Source: an uncultured Kordia sp. (GTDB taxonomy: Bacteria; Bacteroidota; Bacteroidia; Flavobacteriales; Flavobacteriaceae). Taken from it: DNA of 64,000 nucleotides. The notes beneath the pieces were generated by a model. It did no database searches, was not told the origin of the DNA, and saw nothing but the letters and a program-made list of their open reading frames with translations. Shown here one piece after another: positions 41,345 through 50,235 of this stretch. The stretch is from positions 124,001-188,000 of the forward strand of contig NZ_CANLEA010000002.1 in the NCBI RefSeq assembly GCF_947489565.1. The letters are read 5' to 3'. A program made the position numbers and the translations under genes. Positions within the stretch are counted from its first letter, which is position 1. Each line of letters begins with the position of its first letter.

Positions 41345-42562
41345 ATGAATAAGGAACTATTAGAAAAAAAGTTAAAAGAAATTGACCAAATTATTAAATC
41401 AAAATATAAAGAAGAAACTCAAATTGGAGTATTAGCTGGACTAGCTGGAATCTCTTTATTTGAGTTTTACTATTCTAAATATCTTGATATTGATGATCAC
41501 GCCGATATTGGTGTTGAAATGCTGACTGATTGTATTGATAAAATCAATGAAGGATATAGTTATCCTACTTTTTGTACTGGTATTGCAGGTGCAGGTTGGG
41601 TTTTAGATCACTTGGAGCAAGAAGAATTCATGGATGCTGATAATGACGAATTATTGCCTGAGCTTGACCAATATATTCATACTTTTATGGTCACTGATAT
41701 GAAAAACGGAAACTATGATTTCCTTCATGGAGCTATAGGATACGCTTTTTACTTCTTAAATCGTTACAGAAATACCAAATCGGACGAATTAAAGCAAAAA
41801 TATGTAGGCTTCATCAATGAGTTTTTAGATTTATTAGAAGATTTATCTGAAGATGCTGGAGACGGTAAAATACGTTGGGAATCTGAATTGAGTATTGAAA
41901 CCAAAGAAAGAGGTTACAACTTAAGTTTATCTCACGGAATGTCTAGTATTGTAGGTATCTTAACCAAATTACACGAGCAAGATGTTTTCAAAGAAAAATC
42001 TGAGTCCATGTTAAAAGGTGCCATCAAATATATTTTAAGCTTCAAAACTAAAAAAGACGATCCTTTTTCTATTTTCCCAAGTTGGGTAACTGACAAAAAA
42101 GACGATGAAGATGGACAAAGTCGTTTGGCTTGGTGTTACGGAGATTTAGGTGTTGCCATGCGTTTTTGGTTTGCATCCAAAACCTTAAACGATGAAGCAT
42201 TAGGAAAAACAGCTTTAGAAGTATTAAAACATGCCGCTAAAAGAACGGCAGTAGAAGATAGTTTGGTACGTGATGCTGGTGTGTGCCATGGTTCTTACGG
42301 AAATGCACAAATGTTCTTTAGAATGTACAAAGAAACTGGTGATCAGGAATTTAAAGATGCTTTTGAATTCTGGATGCAAGACGGAATTGACAGAGGTACA
42401 TTTGAAGATGGATACGCTGGTTACAAACAGTGGAAAGGAATGGACAAAAGTTGGGCTCCAGAAGTGTCTGTTCTTGAAGGAATTGCTGGAATTGGATTAA
42501 CAATTCTTGATTACTTGGCAGATTACGATACCAATTGGGATGAATGTTTAATGATAAGCTAA
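41345..42562 (+). CDS. lanC: LanC-like lanthionine cyclase
   Basis: A 405-residue LanC-family enzyme that joins Cys thiols to dehydrated Ser/Thr to close lanthionine rings. Zinc ligands are visible: LAWCYGDLG (Cys264) and AGVCHGSYG (Cys314, His315). The barrel repeats YPTFCTGIAGAGWVL, DFLHGAIGYAFY, LSLSHGMSSIVGIL and VLEGIAGIGLTILDY are typical. First gene of the lanthipeptide operon; it is followed by LanB with 5 bases between them. Intact. Confidence 0.9.
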   Translation: MNKELLEKKLKEIDQIIKSKYKEETQIGVLAGLAGISLFEFYYSKYLDIDDHADIGVEMLTDCIDKINEGYSYPTFCTGIAGAGWVLDHLEQEEFMDADNDELLPELDQYIHTFMVTDMKNGNYDFLHGAIGYAFYFLNRYRNTKSDELKQKYVGFINEFLDLLEDLSEDAGDGKIRWESELSIETKERGYNLSLSHGMSSIVGILTKLHEQDVFKEKSESMLKGAIKYILSFKTKKDDPFSIFPSWVTDKKDDEDGQSRLAWCYGDLGVAMRFWFASKTLNDEALGKTALEVLKHAAKRTAVEDSLVRDAGVCHGSYGNAQMFFRMYKETGDQEFKDAFEFWMQDGIDRGTFEDGYAGYKQWKGMDKSWAPEVSVLEGIAGIGLTILDYLADYDTNWDECLMIS

Positions 42563-42567
42563 CAATA

Positions 42568-44823
42568 ATGAGTAAAAACCCATATAAGAATTTTTCGAAA
42601 TATATATTACGAACACCGCTTTTCTCATTCACTTCTTATCAAGAATTGACCAAAAAACAAGAAATCTCAGATGAGGATTTTAAAGTTGTTTGTGAAAACC
42701 CTGTCGTGAGAGAAGCCCTATTTTTGGCATCTCCATCTTTATTTGAAGAGATGAATCGTTGGCTTGCTGGCGAAATGGACGATGCTAAAAAAGAAGAGAA
42801 ACTACGCTATTCTATCTTAAAATATATCTCCAGAATGTCTTCTAGATGTACTCCATTTGGACTTTTTGCAGGATGTTCGGTAGGAGAATTTGGTGAAGAA
42901 ACAGATATTCAGCTCAAAGGTTCCGATCAAAATAAACGCCATACGCGACTCGATATGAATTATCTGGTAGCACTTTCGCAAGATTTGGTTACCAATAAAA
43001 AAATTCGCGAGCAATTACTTTTCTTTCCAAACTCTAGTATTTATAAAGCCGGACCGCAGTTACGCTATATAGAATATAAATATTTCAACAGTAGAAGACA
43101 TCACCATATTGTAGCGGTAGATGATACCGAATATTTAGCCGTTGTATTAGAAAAAGCTTCGCATGGAGCTTCTTTATCTGATTTGGCTAATTTATTGGTA
43201 GATGATGAAATTACGATTGAAGAAGCAACAGAATTCATAGAAGAATTAGTGTCAAGTCAGTTACTAATTAGTGAACTAGAACCATCGGTTTCTGGTCCTG
43301 AATTCCTTGAGCAAATATGTTCTGTACTAGAACGCTTGCAAGGAGTTGAAGGTATTTTGGCTGCACTAAAAGAAGCAGATAAAAAAATCAACGCGATTGA
43401 CCAATCTATTGGAAACAATCCGAAAGTATACTTAGAACTCAGTGAGTTTTTACAACAATTGGACACCGACTTTGAATTAAAGTTCATGTTCCAAACTGAT
43501 ATGGTACTACAAAACACCAAAAATGTATTGAGTACAAAGGTTGTAGAAGATATTCAAAAAGGATTTGCACTATTAAATCGTTTGACATTTCCACAAAATA
43601 CAACAACACTAACCAAGTTTAGAGATGCATTTCACGAACGTTTCGAAGAACGTGAAGTACCACTTTCTACTGCCTTAGACGTTGAAATTGGAATTGGATA
43701 CAAGCAAGATCAAGGTGCAGGAGATGTAAATCCACTTGTAGATAATATTGTTATTCCAGGAAGACAAGCAAAACATCCAATGATGGAAGTGCGTTGGTCT
43801 TCTATCAATAGCTTCTTTCAAGACAAGCTGATTCAAGCGTTTAAAAATGATGATTATGTCATCAAAATTGACGAAAAAGATTTTGAAGGGTACGATCTTA
43901 ACTGGAATGATCTTCCAGATACATTATCATGTATGATTGAAATCTTAGAAGATGAAAACGGCGAACACAAAATTAAATACAGTGGCGGTGGTGGATCGAG
44001 TGCGGCTAATTTACTAGGACGTTTTTGTCATGGTGATGAAGCATTATTCGCATACACACAAGAAATGACCGACATGGAAGCTGAGATGAACAAAGACAAA
44101 ATCTTAGCCGAAATTGTGCATCTTCCAGAATCGAGAGTAGGAAACATTTTAATGCGTCCAGACTTACGTAAACACGAAATTCCATACTTGGCAAAATCGA
44201 TCAAAGAAGAAGAAGATCAATTGCCAATTGACGATTTAATGGTTTCTGTAAAAGGAATGAGCAAAGTATTACTACGTTCTAAAAAGAACAACAAAGAAGT
44301 AGTACCACATTTAACCAATGCACATAACTACTCGCACAATTCCTTACCAATCTATCACTTCTTAGCCGATATGCAAACACAAGGTATTCGTAGTGGAGTT
44401 GGATTCGGATTAGGACCATTTGCCAATGACTTTCCGTTTTTACCTCGTGTAGAGTTCAACAACTTAATCTTCCATGATGCTACATGGAACTTAAAGAAAA
44501 GTCATATAGAACCTTTACTAAAAAGTAAAAACGACAACGATAAATTAACGGAAGTGATCCAAACATTGCGCGATAGTTTAAAAATTCCGCAATATGTCAT
44601 GCTTGCCGATGGTGATAATGAATTGCTTGTAAACTTTGGCAATCTTACTTCAGTTCGTATGTTACTGAACACAGTGAGTAAACGAGGTTCATTCAAACTT
44701 ACCGAATTCCTATTCAGCGAACGCGGTATTGTAAAAGAAGGAAGTGAATATTATACAAATCAAGTTGTAATATCATTTTATAACGAACAAAAATTAACGC
44801 AAAGCAAGCAGAGCAATGAGTAA
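42568..44823 (+). CDS. lanB: Lantibiotic dehydratase, glutamylation half (split LanB)
   Basis: A protein of about 751 residues that activates Ser/Thr with glutamyl-tRNA. MSKNPYKNFSKYILRTPLFSF starts the domain and YISRMSSRCTPFGLFAGCSVGEFG is the signature of class I LanB N-terminal domains. The C-terminal elimination domain is absent and is encoded by the next gene. The frame extends 8 codons upstream to 42544 inside lanC; ATG at 42568 is preferred, as it begins the conserved sequence. Split LanB pairs are typical of pinensin-like clusters in Bacteroidota. Confidence 0.88.
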   Translation: MSKNPYKNFSKYILRTPLFSFTSYQELTKKQEISDEDFKVVCENPVVREALFLASPSLFEEMNRWLAGEMDDAKKEEKLRYSILKYISRMSSRCTPFGLFAGCSVGEFGEETDIQLKGSDQNKRHTRLDMNYLVALSQDLVTNKKIREQLLFFPNSSIYKAGPQLRYIEYKYFNSRRHHHIVAVDDTEYLAVVLEKASHGASLSDLANLLVDDEITIEEATEFIEELVSSQLLISELEPSVSGPEFLEQICSVLERLQGVEGILAALKEADKKINAIDQSIGNNPKVYLELSEFLQQLDTDFELKFMFQTDMVLQNTKNVLSTKVVEDIQKGFALLNRLTFPQNTTTLTKFRDAFHERFEEREVPLSTALDVEIGIGYKQDQGAGDVNPLVDNIVIPGRQAKHPMMEVRWSSINSFFQDKLIQAFKNDDYVIKIDEKDFEGYDLNWNDLPDTLSCMIEILEDENGEHKIKYSGGGGSSAANLLGRFCHGDEALFAYTQEMTDMEAEMNKDKILAEIVHLPESRVGNILMRPDLRKHEIPYLAKSIKEEEDQLPIDDLMVSVKGMSKVLLRSKKNNKEVVPHLTNAHNYSHNSLPIYHFLADMQTQGIRSGVGFGLGPFANDFPFLPRVEFNNLIFHDATWNLKKSHIEPLLKSKNDNDKLTEVIQTLRDSLKIPQYVMLADGDNELLVNFGNLTSVRMLLNTVSKRGSFKLTEFLFSERGIVKEGSEYYTNQVVISFYNEQKLTQSKQSNE

Positions 44824-45724
44824 CGATATACAAAGAAATTTTATCCTAGGAGACAGTTGGCTGTATTACAAAATTTATACAGGACCAAAAACCTGCGATG
44901 CTGTGCTAACGGAAATCATAAAGCCTGTTGCAGAGCAACTAATTGAACACGGAATTATTGACAAATGGTTTTTTATCAGATATGCCGATCCAAAACACCA
45001 TGTGCGTGTCCGTTTTCACTATACAAGACCTGAAAATGTTGGATTTATTATCAATGGATTGTATCCAAAATTTAAAGAATTTATTGATCAGGACTTAATT
45101 TATAAGATTCAAATAGACACCTATCAGCGCGAAATAGAGCGTTACGGAGCCAATACAATGGATTTAGCAGAAGCCATGTTTTACCATGATAGTAAAATGA
45201 TTGTGGACTTTGTGGACATGATTGAAGGTGACGAAGGTGAAGAATTACGTTGGTTATTCTCTATCAGAGCCATGGATTCGCATTTAACGAGTTATGGCTA
45301 CAATGATGATGAAAAACTTGTCATTATGGAACGTTTAAAAACTGGATTTGGAAACGAATTTGGAATGGGACGACCGTTAAAAAAACAATTAGACGACAAG
45401 TTTAGAGCCGAACGTAAAAAGATTGAAGAATTTATGGTATTTACCGCTGAGGAAAATCCAGATTATTCGCCAATTTTAGATGTGTTAAAACAAAAAGAAG
45501 ATGGAATTGCAGAAATAGCAGCTGCCATTATCAAACACAAAGACGACGAAACGCTTATAATGCCTATTGATGATTTAATGGGAAGTTATTTGCACATGTT
45601 GATGAATCGTTTGTTCAAGTCAAAAAACCGTATTCACGAGATGGTATGTTACGATTTCTTATATCGTTACTACAAATCAATGATTGCGCGTAAAAAGCAC
45701 ATGAACAAAAACAAGAAGAAGTAA
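44816..45724 (+). CDS. lanB: LanB elimination half (thiopeptide-type bacteriocin biosynthesis domain)
   Basis: A 302-residue protein. DSWLYYKIYTGPKTCDAVLTEIIKPVAEQLIEHGIIDKWFFIRYADPKHHVRVRFH is the SpaB C-terminal domain signature; QIDTYQREIERYGANTMDLAEAMFYHDSK continues it. This half removes the glutamyl ester to leave dehydroalanine or dehydrobutyrine. It overlaps the upstream LanB gene by 8 bases and ends in a strong terminator, closing the modification operon. Confidence 0.9.
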   Translation: MSNDIQRNFILGDSWLYYKIYTGPKTCDAVLTEIIKPVAEQLIEHGIIDKWFFIRYADPKHHVRVRFHYTRPENVGFIINGLYPKFKEFIDQDLIYKIQIDTYQREIERYGANTMDLAEAMFYHDSKMIVDFVDMIEGDEGEELRWLFSIRAMDSHLTSYGYNDDEKLVIMERLKTGFGNEFGMGRPLKKQLDDKFRAERKKIEEFMVFTAEENPDYSPILDVLKQKEDGIAEIAAAIIKHKDDETLIMPIDDLMGSYLHMLMNRLFKSKNRIHEMVCYDFLYRYYKSMIARKKHMNKNKKK

Positions 45725-45746
45725 TATTCTACATTATAAATCACAC

Positions 45747-45778
45747 AAAAAGCCTAGTATTTAACTAGGCTTTTTTTT
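45747..45778 (+). terminator. Terminator of the lanthipeptide modification operon
   Basis: AGCCTAGT (45751-45758) with ACTAGGCT (45764-45771), extended by AAAA/TTTT and followed by eight T. A textbook intrinsic terminator. Confidence 0.92.
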
Positions 45779-45885
45779 ATTACAATCCTTTGACAGTGAA
45801 GGAAACGTCTTTTAACTACCTTATTTTTTTTCCTGCTAAAAAAGGGCTATTATTGTAAGGATTGATTGCCATTAATTTCCAACAC

Positions 45886-47580
45886 ATGCATTTAAAAAAA
45901 TCGCTTCTCTTTGTCATCAGTTTTCTTTTTTTCTGTTCGCTTTCGCTGAATGCACAAACCGACTCACTACAAGGAAAATCGTATGAGGAATTGATTGGAT
46001 TGTATGAAAATGCATTGTTTAAGAATCCGCATACTGCAAAAACCTATGCCTTAGCTGCGAACAAAATAGCAAAAAAAGAAAATAACTCTAAAAAATTAGG
46101 TTGGTCAACATTCCATATAGCGTATGCTAATAGTTTTATTCCATTGCATGAAGAAGCTATGGAAGGAATTGAAAAATCAATTGTCATTGCCAAAAAAATA
46201 GAGGACAACTTTCTCTTATTTAAAAATCATAATCTAAGAGGAAATGTACTCTCAGAAACTGAGAAAGAATTTAAAGCTCTTGATGAATATAAAATTGCCA
46301 AAAAATATGCTGATTTAACAGGTGATCCATTAAATAAGATTGTAGTGTCTGTGAATATAGCCTACATAAAAAAAATCCATAAAGATCATGATGAAGCTAT
46401 AGAAATCTATAAAGAAAATTTAATAACTCTAGACAACTTAAAAACCTCAGACCCAAAAAAAGAAACCTACAAAAAGCAAATCCTTTTTAATCTTTCAGAT
46501 TGTTATTTGCGAATTAATAAACCTAAAATAGCTAATAAATACAATGATTTAGCTTTAAAAATATGTAGTAAAAAAGACGCTCCTGCATTGTATCACTTAT
46601 TATTAATGAACAAAGCAATTGCATATTGTCAAAGTAAAGAACATGATTCCTCGATAACTATCGCAAAAAAAGCTGTAAAATATTATACAAATATCAATCA
46701 AGAAGAAAGATTAGTAGTTCCTTATTTTTATTTGGGGAAAAATTATTATAAAAAGAACAATTTTAAAGAAGCAATATATTATCTGGAAAAGGCAAATAAT
46801 ATTATCAAAAGGAATAAAATTGTATATAGTGACCAAAAAGATGGATATGAAATATTATATAAATGTTATGATACACTAGGTAATTCTAAAAAGGCTACTA
46901 AAAGTTTTGATTTATATCTAAAATTAGATAAAAAAGCTGATAGTATTAATTTAGATGTAAACGATTTGATGCATGATCATGAACTTGCGCCTCTTCAAGA
47001 CGAAATAAATTCTTTAGGCACATATACAAAGTATTTATATGGAGCATCTGCCATTCTATTACTTTCTCTTTTTGGGTTTTTCATTTGGTATAAACGAAAG
47101 CAACAACAAAATAAAATCCGTTTTCAAGAATTATTAGTCACAATTGAACAACTGGAAAAAGACAAAGAAAATACAACACCTGAAGTCGTCGCAAAAGAGG
47201 TTTCCAATACAGTTACGGACGAAAACGCATTGCAAATCTTAAAAAATTTAGCGGTATTTGAAGAAAAAGAATTGTATTTACGACAAGATTGTAATTTAAG
47301 CTATGTGGCTAAAAAGTTAAAAACAAATACCACCTACTTGTCAAATGTCATCAATACGTATAAAGAAAAATCATTTAAATCCTACCTTTCCGAATTGCGA
47401 ATCAATGCTGCTTTGATCAAACTTAAAAATGACGACAAATTACGCTCGTATACTATCAAAGCCATTGCAGAAGAATTTGGGTTTAAACGTTCCGAAACCT
47501 TCTCCAGAGCCTTTAAAGCACAGACTAACATGTATCCATCGAATTATATAAAAAACCTTGAAAATCAATCAAATACATAA
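45886..47580 (+). CDS. TPR sensor with membrane span and AraC-type DNA-binding domain
   Basis: A 564-residue one-component regulator. Signal sequence (SLLFVISFLFFCSLSLNAQ), TPR-like helical repeats in the periplasm, one membrane helix (about 383-403, YLYGASAILLLSLFGFFIWY), then cytosolic linker and AraC-type helix-turn-helix (TYLSNVINTYKEKSFKSYLSELRI...IKAIAEEFGFKRSETFSRAFKAQTN). Start ATG at 45886 is preferred over 45862 because it begins the signal. It lies between the modification operon and the precursor genes, so it likely controls them. Such hybrid TPR/AraC regulators are common in flavobacteria. Confidence 0.85.
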   Translation: MHLKKSLLFVISFLFFCSLSLNAQTDSLQGKSYEELIGLYENALFKNPHTAKTYALAANKIAKKENNSKKLGWSTFHIAYANSFIPLHEEAMEGIEKSIVIAKKIEDNFLLFKNHNLRGNVLSETEKEFKALDEYKIAKKYADLTGDPLNKIVVSVNIAYIKKIHKDHDEAIEIYKENLITLDNLKTSDPKKETYKKQILFNLSDCYLRINKPKIANKYNDLALKICSKKDAPALYHLLLMNKAIAYCQSKEHDSSITIAKKAVKYYTNINQEERLVVPYFYLGKNYYKKNNFKEAIYYLEKANNIIKRNKIVYSDQKDGYEILYKCYDTLGNSKKATKSFDLYLKLDKKADSINLDVNDLMHDHELAPLQDEINSLGTYTKYLYGASAILLLSLFGFFIWYKRKQQQNKIRFQELLVTIEQLEKDKENTTPEVVAKEVSNTVTDENALQILKNLAVFEEKELYLRQDCNLSYVAKKLKTNTTYLSNVINTYKEKSFKSYLSELRINAALIKLKNDDKLRSYTIKAIAEEFGFKRSETFSRAFKAQTNMYPSNYIKNLENQSNT

Positions 47581-47667
47581 GTGACATTTTATAAAACATC
47601 ACTACAAATCTTTATTATACTGATATATTTTTTAGATATTGAACTTGTTAACTAAACAAAAAATAAT

Positions 47668-47910
47668 ATGAAACGTCTACAATTAAAAAAAGTAAAAATT
47701 TCTAGAATAACAAATCCTCATTTAATCATAGCGGGAGGAAATCCACCTTCTGGCAATGATGACAAAAATACTTCAGAGCGTAGAGATTGTCGTCATACTA
47801 AGGATGATAATGATGTAGCATGCAACGACCAAACTAATAACGGAGGAACACTGGGAAGAACGGGTTTACCTGGATCAGGTAGTAATCCATCTAATTCCCA
47901 GCAAGTTTAA
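47668..47910 (+). CDS. Precursor-like peptide with GG site (atypical)
   Basis: An 80-residue peptide starting MKRLQLKKVKISRITNPHLI followed by IAGG, a basic leader with a double-Gly site as in Bacteroidota natural-product precursors. The core (about 56 residues) has two Cys, several Ser/Thr and is rich in Asn, Asp and Gly, unlike the two Cys-rich peptides downstream. It is followed by its own terminator (47946-47981). It may be a substrate of the same exporter, perhaps modified differently or unmodified. Confidence 0.6.
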   Translation: MKRLQLKKVKISRITNPHLIIAGGNPPSGNDDKNTSERRDCRHTKDDNDVACNDQTNNGGTLGRTGLPGSGSNPSNSQQV

Positions 47911-47945
47911 ACACTTAAAAACAACCTAACCAATTCATTTCTTAC

Positions 47946-47981
47946 AAGCCTTCATTATATAAAATGGAGGCTCTTTTTTTT
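47946..47981 (+). terminator. Terminator between precursor-like genes
   Basis: AAGCCTTCAT pairs with ATGGAGGCTC-type sequence (one G-T/mismatch in the stem) and a run of eight T follows (47974-47981). It separates the atypical peptide from the two lanthipeptide precursors. Confidence 0.75.
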
Positions 47982-48091
47982 GTTAATTAACAATTATGAA
48001 ACATGATTTCTTTGATTTGTTCGTTATCTTTAATATGTATTTCCCAAAATACCTAATGGTGTATTTTTTTGTTAATTAAAAAAATTAGATC

Positions 48092-48358
48092 ATGAAAAAA
48101 CACAAATTAGGACTTAACAAATTGGCATTATCCAAGTCAAGAATCGCCGAATTAAATCGTGAAAATGTAAAAGGTGGTTGGAATACCGCTTCTACCAATC
48201 CTTTTTGTTTTGCAACAGGTTATTATGACGATGGATGTAATGTAACCGAAAATTGCAACACAGCAAACCATTGCGGAGGAACTAACAATTGTCCAAGTGC
48301 AGCTTGTCCGCCTCCAACACAAACGCTACAACTCATATCATGTTATGAAGATTGTTAA
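48092..48358 (+). CDS. lanA: Class I lanthipeptide precursor 1
   Basis: An 88-residue precursor. Residues 1-29 are the leader (MKKHKLGLNKLALSKSRIAE then LNRENVKGG) ending at a double Gly. The 59-residue core has 8 Cys and 11 Ser/Thr, arranged in spaced NC and TxxC patterns, suited to several lanthionine rings. Its leader matches precursor 2 at about 23 of 29 positions. Modified by the LanB/LanC set at 41345-45724 and cleaved by the C39 exporter at 50236-52443. The core differs strongly between the paralogues while the leader is conserved. Confidence 0.9.
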   Translation: MKKHKLGLNKLALSKSRIAELNRENVKGGWNTASTNPFCFATGYYDDGCNVTENCNTANHCGGTNNCPSAACPPPTQTLQLISCYEDC

Positions 48359-48421
48359 AAAAGTATAGTGTTCCCAAAAAGTCTTATAACTGTATTTTTT
48401 ATTAACCATAAAATTTTAATC

Positions 48422-48667
48422 ATGAAAAAACAAAAGTTAGGATTAAACAAATTAAGCTTGACAAAATCAAGAATTGCTGAATTAAACAAGTCAAATGTAA
48501 AAGGTGGTGGTGCATCTACAGCGCCGCATTGTATTTTTACAGGACCACCAACAGGATGTATCATCACAGAAAATTGTCCTGGAGGAGGAACTGGTACTCG
48601 CAACTGTGAAACAAATGATCCAACATGTAACACGCAGGCTATTTTATCATGTCTTTTTTCTTGTTAA
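48422..48667 (+). CDS. lanA: Class I lanthipeptide precursor 2
   Basis: An 81-residue precursor with leader MKKQKLGLNKLSLTKSRIAE then LNKSNVKGG, and a 52-residue core with 7 Cys and 12 Ser/Thr ending SCLFSC. The start ATG at 48422 is chosen over an in-frame start at 48368, because it matches precursor 1 and lies at the same spot after a similar T-rich leader. The two genes are a tandem duplication covering the upstream region too. Confidence 0.9.
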   Translation: MKKQKLGLNKLSLTKSRIAELNKSNVKGGGASTAPHCIFTGPPTGCIITENCPGGGTGTRNCETNDPTCNTQAILSCLFSC

Positions 48668-48798
48668 AGTGAGGAAACTAAAAGATAGCTAAAATCAGTT
48701 ATTTGTCACTTCGAGGCAGTAGAGAAGTTATTTAATATTTCAGTATCTAATGAATCTCGACTGTGCTCAATTTGACAATTGTATTAAAACAGTAAAAG

Positions 48799-48831
48799 AA
48801 AAGCCTCAAAGTGTCCATCTTTGAGGCTTTT
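48799..48831. terminator. Bidirectional terminator at the precursor/exporter junction
   Basis: AAAAGCCTCAAAG (48799-48811) with CTTTGAGGCTTTT (48819-48831) forms a perfect 13-bp stem around a 7-base loop. It separates the plus-strand precursors from the convergent minus-strand exporter genes. Confidence 0.9.
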
Positions 48832-48872
48832 ATCATGAAAAAAAGAAATATCTACTTATTTCTTATGTGTTT

Positions 48873-50234
48873 TTACTTTCTACTAAATACTTCGCGTAGT
48901 TGATAAAAGATACGCTGCATCACAGTCAATTCTTCTACCACAATTTCAGCGGTTCCTTCCATTTCTTGTTTAAAATCTATATCCTTTTCAAAAGAACTAT
49001 TTAAAGAATCTACTTTTAAATAAGCGACATACATTGCAGCCCCACCTTGCGGACTTAGTTGCGGAACACCTGAAATATTAATGATTTCTCCTGATAAACT
49101 TCCCCATTCTTGGTACGGATAGCTATCTAATTTGATAATCACTCTTTGTCCAACTTTAATCTTCCCTGAATTCGCTACAGGAAACGAAACTCTTCCTATA
49201 ATACCTTCCATTTTATCTGGAATTACGGTAAACAAATCTTGTCCTACAGTCACATTTTGGTATTTTGACCAAATATCAAATACGGTAACTTCTCCTTTTA
49301 TAGGTGATTTCAACACAAATTGCTGTTCCCATTGTAAAATTTGATTCTCTAAATCCTGCTTGGCTTGCTCTAAATTTTGATCGGTAGAAATTTCCGAACT
49401 TTTATCACCAACCGAAGCTTGACGTAGATTATTTTGTAAGTTTAAAATAGAATTTTCATCATTCTCAATAGCAGATAACAATCCTTGATACGAACGCTGG
49501 TTCGCTAAGTACATATTCTCTCTATCTTTATATTCACGTTCAGAAGCACTTCCTTTTGCTAACAAACGCTTATATATTTCATAATCATCTTTAGCGTTTT
49601 CTAGCTCTTTTTCTTGCAAAGCGAGCTGATTTTTACTGTTACGCAACCTGTTTCGAACTCTAATGAGCTGTGAACGTATATTATTCGCTTGATTTCTATC
49701 TTCACTGAAAATAGTATAGTTTAAATACGTTAAATACTGTGCTCTAAACTGATTATAAGCAGGCTGTGCTGAACCCAATTTCAATTTTGTTGGAAGTATA
49801 TAGGCTAGCGAATCAAAGTGACTCTCCTTAGGTACAAAATCCTTCAATACTTTCTTTAACAACTGTACATCTTCATAGCTTGCTGTATTTTCAATAACAG
49901 CCAGTACTTCATCGGCTTCTACCTTTTGTCCAGCTTCTACAAAAATACTTGTCAATTTTCCAGAAGCTTTTGCCGTTAAATGTGCAGGCGGATTCTCAGA
50001 AGTAATAGTAACTCTTGCCGGAATAATATCATTATAACTCAGCAAAGAAGATCCAACTATAAACATGATAATAATGATAAACACTACCGAAATTCCCCAT
50101 TGAATTACCCAATTAGGTGCTTGGCCAAGGATTTCCTTGACCTGATCGGAACGTTCGTCAAGATCATTAATTTTCTTGCGTCTCTCTTCCTTTTTTTCCT
50201 TTTCTTCCTTTTTTTCGTCTTTCTTCTTAGCCAT
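48873..50234 (-). CDS. HlyD-family periplasmic adaptor of the peptide exporter
   Basis: A 453-residue membrane-fusion protein. A charged N-terminal stretch (AKKKDEKKEEKEKKEERRKK) precedes the membrane helix (about 42-67, WVIQWGISVVFIIIIMFIVGS), followed by a lipoyl-like half-motif (AKASGKLTSIFVEAGQKVEADEVLAVIEN), a long coiled coil (about 170-300) and the second half (LKSPIKGEVTVFD...VGQDLFTVI). It links the inner-membrane transporter to the outer membrane. Its gene starts one base after the transporter gene ends, so both are in one operon. Confidence 0.92.
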   Translation of the reverse strand: MAKKKDEKKEEKEKKEERRKKINDLDERSDQVKEILGQAPNWVIQWGISVVFIIIIMFIVGSSLLSYNDIIPARVTITSENPPAHLTAKASGKLTSIFVEAGQKVEADEVLAVIENTASYEDVQLLKKVLKDFVPKESHFDSLAYILPTKLKLGSAQPAYNQFRAQYLTYLNYTIFSEDRNQANNIRSQLIRVRNRLRNSKNQLALQEKELENAKDDYEIYKRLLAKGSASEREYKDRENMYLANQRSYQGLLSAIENDENSILNLQNNLRQASVGDKSSEISTDQNLEQAKQDLENQILQWEQQFVLKSPIKGEVTVFDIWSKYQNVTVGQDLFTVIPDKMEGIIGRVSFPVANSGKIKVGQRVIIKLDSYPYQEWGSLSGEIINISGVPQLSPQGGAAMYVAYLKVDSLNSSFEKDIDFKQEMEGTAEIVVEELTVMQRIFYQLREVFSRK

Positions 50235-50235
50235 A

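Noticed and set aside
47997-48080. 27-residue ORF before precursor 1 (MKHDFFDLFVIFNM...)
   Set aside because: It begins after a T-rich leader like that of the precursors (TTTTTTTGTTAATTAA occurs at 47975 and 48064) but has no GG leader or Cys; more likely a decayed duplicate of the leader region than a gene.
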